A stretch of 35,464 bases of DNA from Flavobacteriales bacterium CG_4_10_14_0_2_um_filter_35_18 (GTDB taxonomy: Bacteria; Bacteroidota; Bacteroidia; Flavobacteriales; Flavobacteriaceae). The notes below the pieces were generated by a model. The model worked only from the letters and a program-made list of their open reading frames with translations. It was not told the origin of the DNA and made no database searches. The stretch covers positions 1 to 35,464 of the forward strand of contig PFPU01000193.1 of NCBI GenBank assembly GCA_002793215.1. The letters run 5' to 3'. Shown here piece by piece: positions 33,296-35,464 of this stretch. Made by a program: the position numbers and the translations under genes. Positions within the stretch are counted from its first letter, which is position 1; each line of letters starts with the position of its first letter.

Positions 33296-35269
33296 ATGAA
33301 GAAACTTTTTATATTTTGCTTTTTATTGTCTTTAAGCAATCTAGCGCATGCACAACGGGGAAGACTTTTACAAATGGAAGGTCGTAGCATCCAAAACGGA
33401 CGCTTTTCTGAAAACGATTCCCTTTCCGAAAAATACGTTAACATAAAACTATCGGGTAAAGTAAAATTTACCGATTACAAAATCATCTCCTATTATAATG
33501 ATAGCACCTTTGTAGATACCACTTTAACTATTAAAAAAGACTATTTACACAGTTTTAATTTAAAAGATAATTTTGAGTTGCTCACTTTTGGAAATATGGG
33601 GCAAACTGCCACAAAATTGGGTTATGATTTCAACGATATTGATAAATTTCCCATATTGGGCGCTACTGCAAAACTAGTTGATTACTATTCCGTTAAGGAT
33701 ATTAATTACTATCGCGTGCCAACACCAACCACCATTTTTACGCATAAAACCGGATTTCAACAAGGGCAAATGTTAAACTCATTTATTACCCTAAATACTG
33801 CGCCGCGTTTTAATTTTTCGCTTGCTTATAAAGGGCTGCGTTCTTTGGGCTTTTACAGAAATGAACTGAGCAGCCACGGGCACGTTACGCTCACTATGAA
33901 TTATAGAACTGAAAATGATCGCTACAATATTAGAGGTCATTTGGTTTCGCAAGATTTAATAAACGATGAAAATGGTGGTTTAACAGCAACTAGTCTCGCT
34001 TTTTTTAAGGAAAACAATCCGCAATTTACGCAACGTTCACGTTTGGATATCAATTTAAACAATGCTAACAGCGTTTTACGAACCAACCGCTACTATTTTG
34101 AACATGATTATAAATTGTGGCATCGGCAAGATTCGCTGACACAAAAAAAATCTTATTTAAAAATAGGACATGTTTATAATTATCAATTAGCACATTATGA
34201 ATATAATGAAAATAGCACCTCTACTTCTGTTTTTGGAACGGCTACCGGATTTATTGATGACAAATTAATATCAAAACAGATTTACAATCAGGTATTTGTT
34301 GCTTTAAAAGCGCCAATTGTTTTAGGAGAATTGTCCGCAAAACTCGAAAATTACCACTATGATTATGGCTATACACAAGATACCACGGTTTTAACAACCA
34401 CTTATGGTAATGCCTTAAAAGGAAATTCAGTTGCTTTTGGTGGCACATGGAAAGCACAGTTAAAACACTTTTATCTCAATGCCGACGCCACAAACATCTT
34501 GACGGGAAAACTCAATGGAAACCAGCTTAAAGCGGATGCCATTTTTAAAAACGATAGCGTCTATTCACTAAATGCCGGAATTTTGATTGCCAGCAAATCA
34601 CCAAATTATAATTTTTTACTTTATCGCAGCGCTTACGACGCTTATAATTGGGAAAATCATTTTATAAATGAACGCTATAAAAATATTCACGCAAGTGTAA
34701 AAACCGAGAAATACGGCGCTATTGAAGCCCAATTTACTACCATTACAAATTATACTTATTTTGGTTTAGCCGATGCCATTACCGGTCAAACCAAACCCGA
34801 ACAAGCCAATAATAAAGTCAGTTATTTTAAAATTAAAGTCGATAAAGGCTTTAAAAAAGGAAATTTTGGACTCGATAATACCTTGCTATTTAACAATGTA
34901 TCAAGTGGTTCAGCTATTTTTAGAGTGCCCACTTGGAGCACACGCAATACCGTATATTTTGAAAATTATGTTTTTAAAGGGAAGCCGCTATTTTTACAAA
35001 CCGGCATTACTTTAAGGTATTTTAAAAAGTTTTATGCCAATAATTTTAATCCCCTATTAAACGAATTCAGTTTGCAAAATGACACGCAAATTGGCGGATT
35101 TCCTATTTTAGATTTTTTTGTTAACGCTCAAATTCAACGTACCCGAATATTCTTTAAAGTAGAACATTTTAACGCAAGTTTTTCGGGTTATAATTACTTT
35201 TCAGCTCCTAATTATCCCTATCGCGATTTGTCTATTCGCTTTGGATTGGTGTGGAATTTCTTTATTTAA
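33296..35269 (+). CDS. Putative outer-membrane porin (Porin_10-like)
   Basis: A 657-residue outer-membrane protein. The start is set at ATG 33296, where a signal peptide begins (MKKLFIFCFLLSLSNLAHAQ); the longer frame from 33230 would run through the promoter. After a short N-terminal strand-rich part (VNIKLSGKVKFTDYKIISYY) comes an extended barrel region with many amphipathic strands (FNFSLAYKGLRSLGFYRNEL, THKTGFQQGQMLNSFITLN) and a terminal strand ending GLVWNFFI with a C-terminal aromatic-rich end. The pattern fits the putative porin family (Porin_10) of Bacteroidota. The substrate is unknown. It is the only plus-strand gene after rnhB and is convergent with the antiporter gene. Confidence 0.8.
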   Translation: MKKLFIFCFLLSLSNLAHAQRGRLLQMEGRSIQNGRFSENDSLSEKYVNIKLSGKVKFTDYKIISYYNDSTFVDTTLTIKKDYLHSFNLKDNFELLTFGNMGQTATKLGYDFNDIDKFPILGATAKLVDYYSVKDINYYRVPTPTTIFTHKTGFQQGQMLNSFITLNTAPRFNFSLAYKGLRSLGFYRNELSSHGHVTLTMNYRTENDRYNIRGHLVSQDLINDENGGLTATSLAFFKENNPQFTQRSRLDINLNNANSVLRTNRYYFEHDYKLWHRQDSLTQKKSYLKIGHVYNYQLAHYEYNENSTSTSVFGTATGFIDDKLISKQIYNQVFVALKAPIVLGELSAKLENYHYDYGYTQDTTVLTTTYGNALKGNSVAFGGTWKAQLKHFYLNADATNILTGKLNGNQLKADAIFKNDSVYSLNAGILIASKSPNYNFLLYRSAYDAYNWENHFINERYKNIHASVKTEKYGAIEAQFTTITNYTYFGLADAITGQTKPEQANNKVSYFKIKVDKGFKKGNFGLDNTLLFNNVSSGSAIFRVPTWSTRNTVYFENYVFKGKPLFLQTGITLRYFKKFYANNFNPLLNEFSLQNDTQIGGFPILDFFVNAQIQRTRIFFKVEHFNASFSGYNYFSAPNYPYRDLSIRFGLVWNFFI

Positions 35270-35283
35270 AAAAATTAATACTC

Positions 35284-35298
35284 AAACCTATGAGGTTT
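35284..35298. terminator. Weak hairpin between convergent genes
   Basis: AAACCT (35284-35289) pairs with AGGTTT (35293-35298) around a 3-base loop, between the porin stop and the antiporter stop. T runs are not adjacent to the stem, so terminator function is doubtful. Confidence 0.3.
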
Positions 35299-35308
35299 AA
35301 TTAGGGAG

Positions 35309-35464
35309 CTACTTATTAGTTTTAGCGTCTATTAGCATTCTGATTTTGATATTAAATGCCGCATAAAACAAGGTCATAAACGGACTTAAATAATTAAAAA
35401 TGGCATACGGAATATAAGCCAACGTATCAACACCCAAAACACCCGATTGATAAGCCCCACAGGT
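35309..35464 (-). CDS. nhaC: NhaC-type Na+/H+ antiporter, C-terminal fragment
   Basis: An open frame enters from beyond the window on the minus strand and ends at a TAG (35311 to 35309); 51 codons are visible. The peptide contains GAYQSGVLGVDTLAYIPYAI, then FNYLSPFMTLFYAAFNIKI and ends DAKTNK. The TLAY-PYA-FN-LSP pattern is that of the last membrane segments of NhaC-family sodium/proton antiporters. The rest of the gene, including its start, lies outside, so only family level can be given. It is convergent with the putative porin gene. Confidence 0.75.
   Translation of the reverse strand, partial: TCGAYQSGVLGVDTLAYIPYAIFNYLSPFMTLFYAAFNIKIRMLIDAKTNK

Overview
The window looks like an AT-rich chromosome segment from a member of the Bacteroidota, most likely Flavobacteriales. 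Three things point there. Many genes are preceded by the TAnnTTTG -7 promoter motif of that phylum, with no clear Shine-Dalgarno sequences. The gene content is characteristic: a PorT-like barrel, a Porin_10-type putative porin, a TonB receptor with an N-terminal carboxypeptidase-regulatory-like domain, a two-subunit-type transketolase, a 7TM-HD phosphohydrolase and a cyclophilin-FKBP fusion. The lipoproteins and signal peptides (often ending in SQ or AQ) also fit.

Region 1, positions 1 to about 2110, is the only clearly accessory part. A tightly coupled pair encodes TcmP (three-Cys-motif partner, carrying methyltransferase-like motifs) and its three-Cys partner of the DUF5131/Gp37-Gp68 family, a radical-SAM-like protein. 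The pair is followed by an approximately 130-bp imperfect palindrome bounded by CGATAAC repeats, which resembles an integron attC site or a MITE. This module is the best candidate for an undescribed system, but a defence or modification role is inference only.

Region 2, 2168 to 9210, is housekeeping and envelope: a secreted DUF4468-like protein, a TSUP permease, chorismate synthase (aroC), a WaaP/Kdo-kinase-like protein, a cyclophilin-FKBP double prolyl isomerase, and a TonB-dependent receptor with a heme-receptor flavour. Region 3, 9278 to 9692, is a minus-strand tRNA operon (Ser-GCT, Pro-TGG, Arg-TCT) with its promoter and terminator.

Region 4, 9708 to 20520, has a PgpH-type HD phosphohydrolase, thiolase plus an NlpC/P60 peptidase, gyrA followed by a TPR protein, and divergently clpC, which is trailed by two small exported proteins. 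Region 5, 21577 to 25234, has the smpB-UbiA prenyltransferase-maf operon, a transketolase C-terminal subunit without its N-terminal partner, and a PorT-like barrel.

Region 6, 25249 to 29958, is a minus-strand series: an FKBP lipoprotein with calcium-binding-type repeats, typA and lysS. Region 7, 29981 to the end, has a 52-residue YqaE/Pmp3 membrane peptide overlapping lipB, two extended-SDR epimerase-like genes, rnhB (apparently nearly leaderless), a putative porin, and the C-terminal end of an NhaC-type antiporter cut by the window edge. All assignments come from reading motifs; no database search was run.
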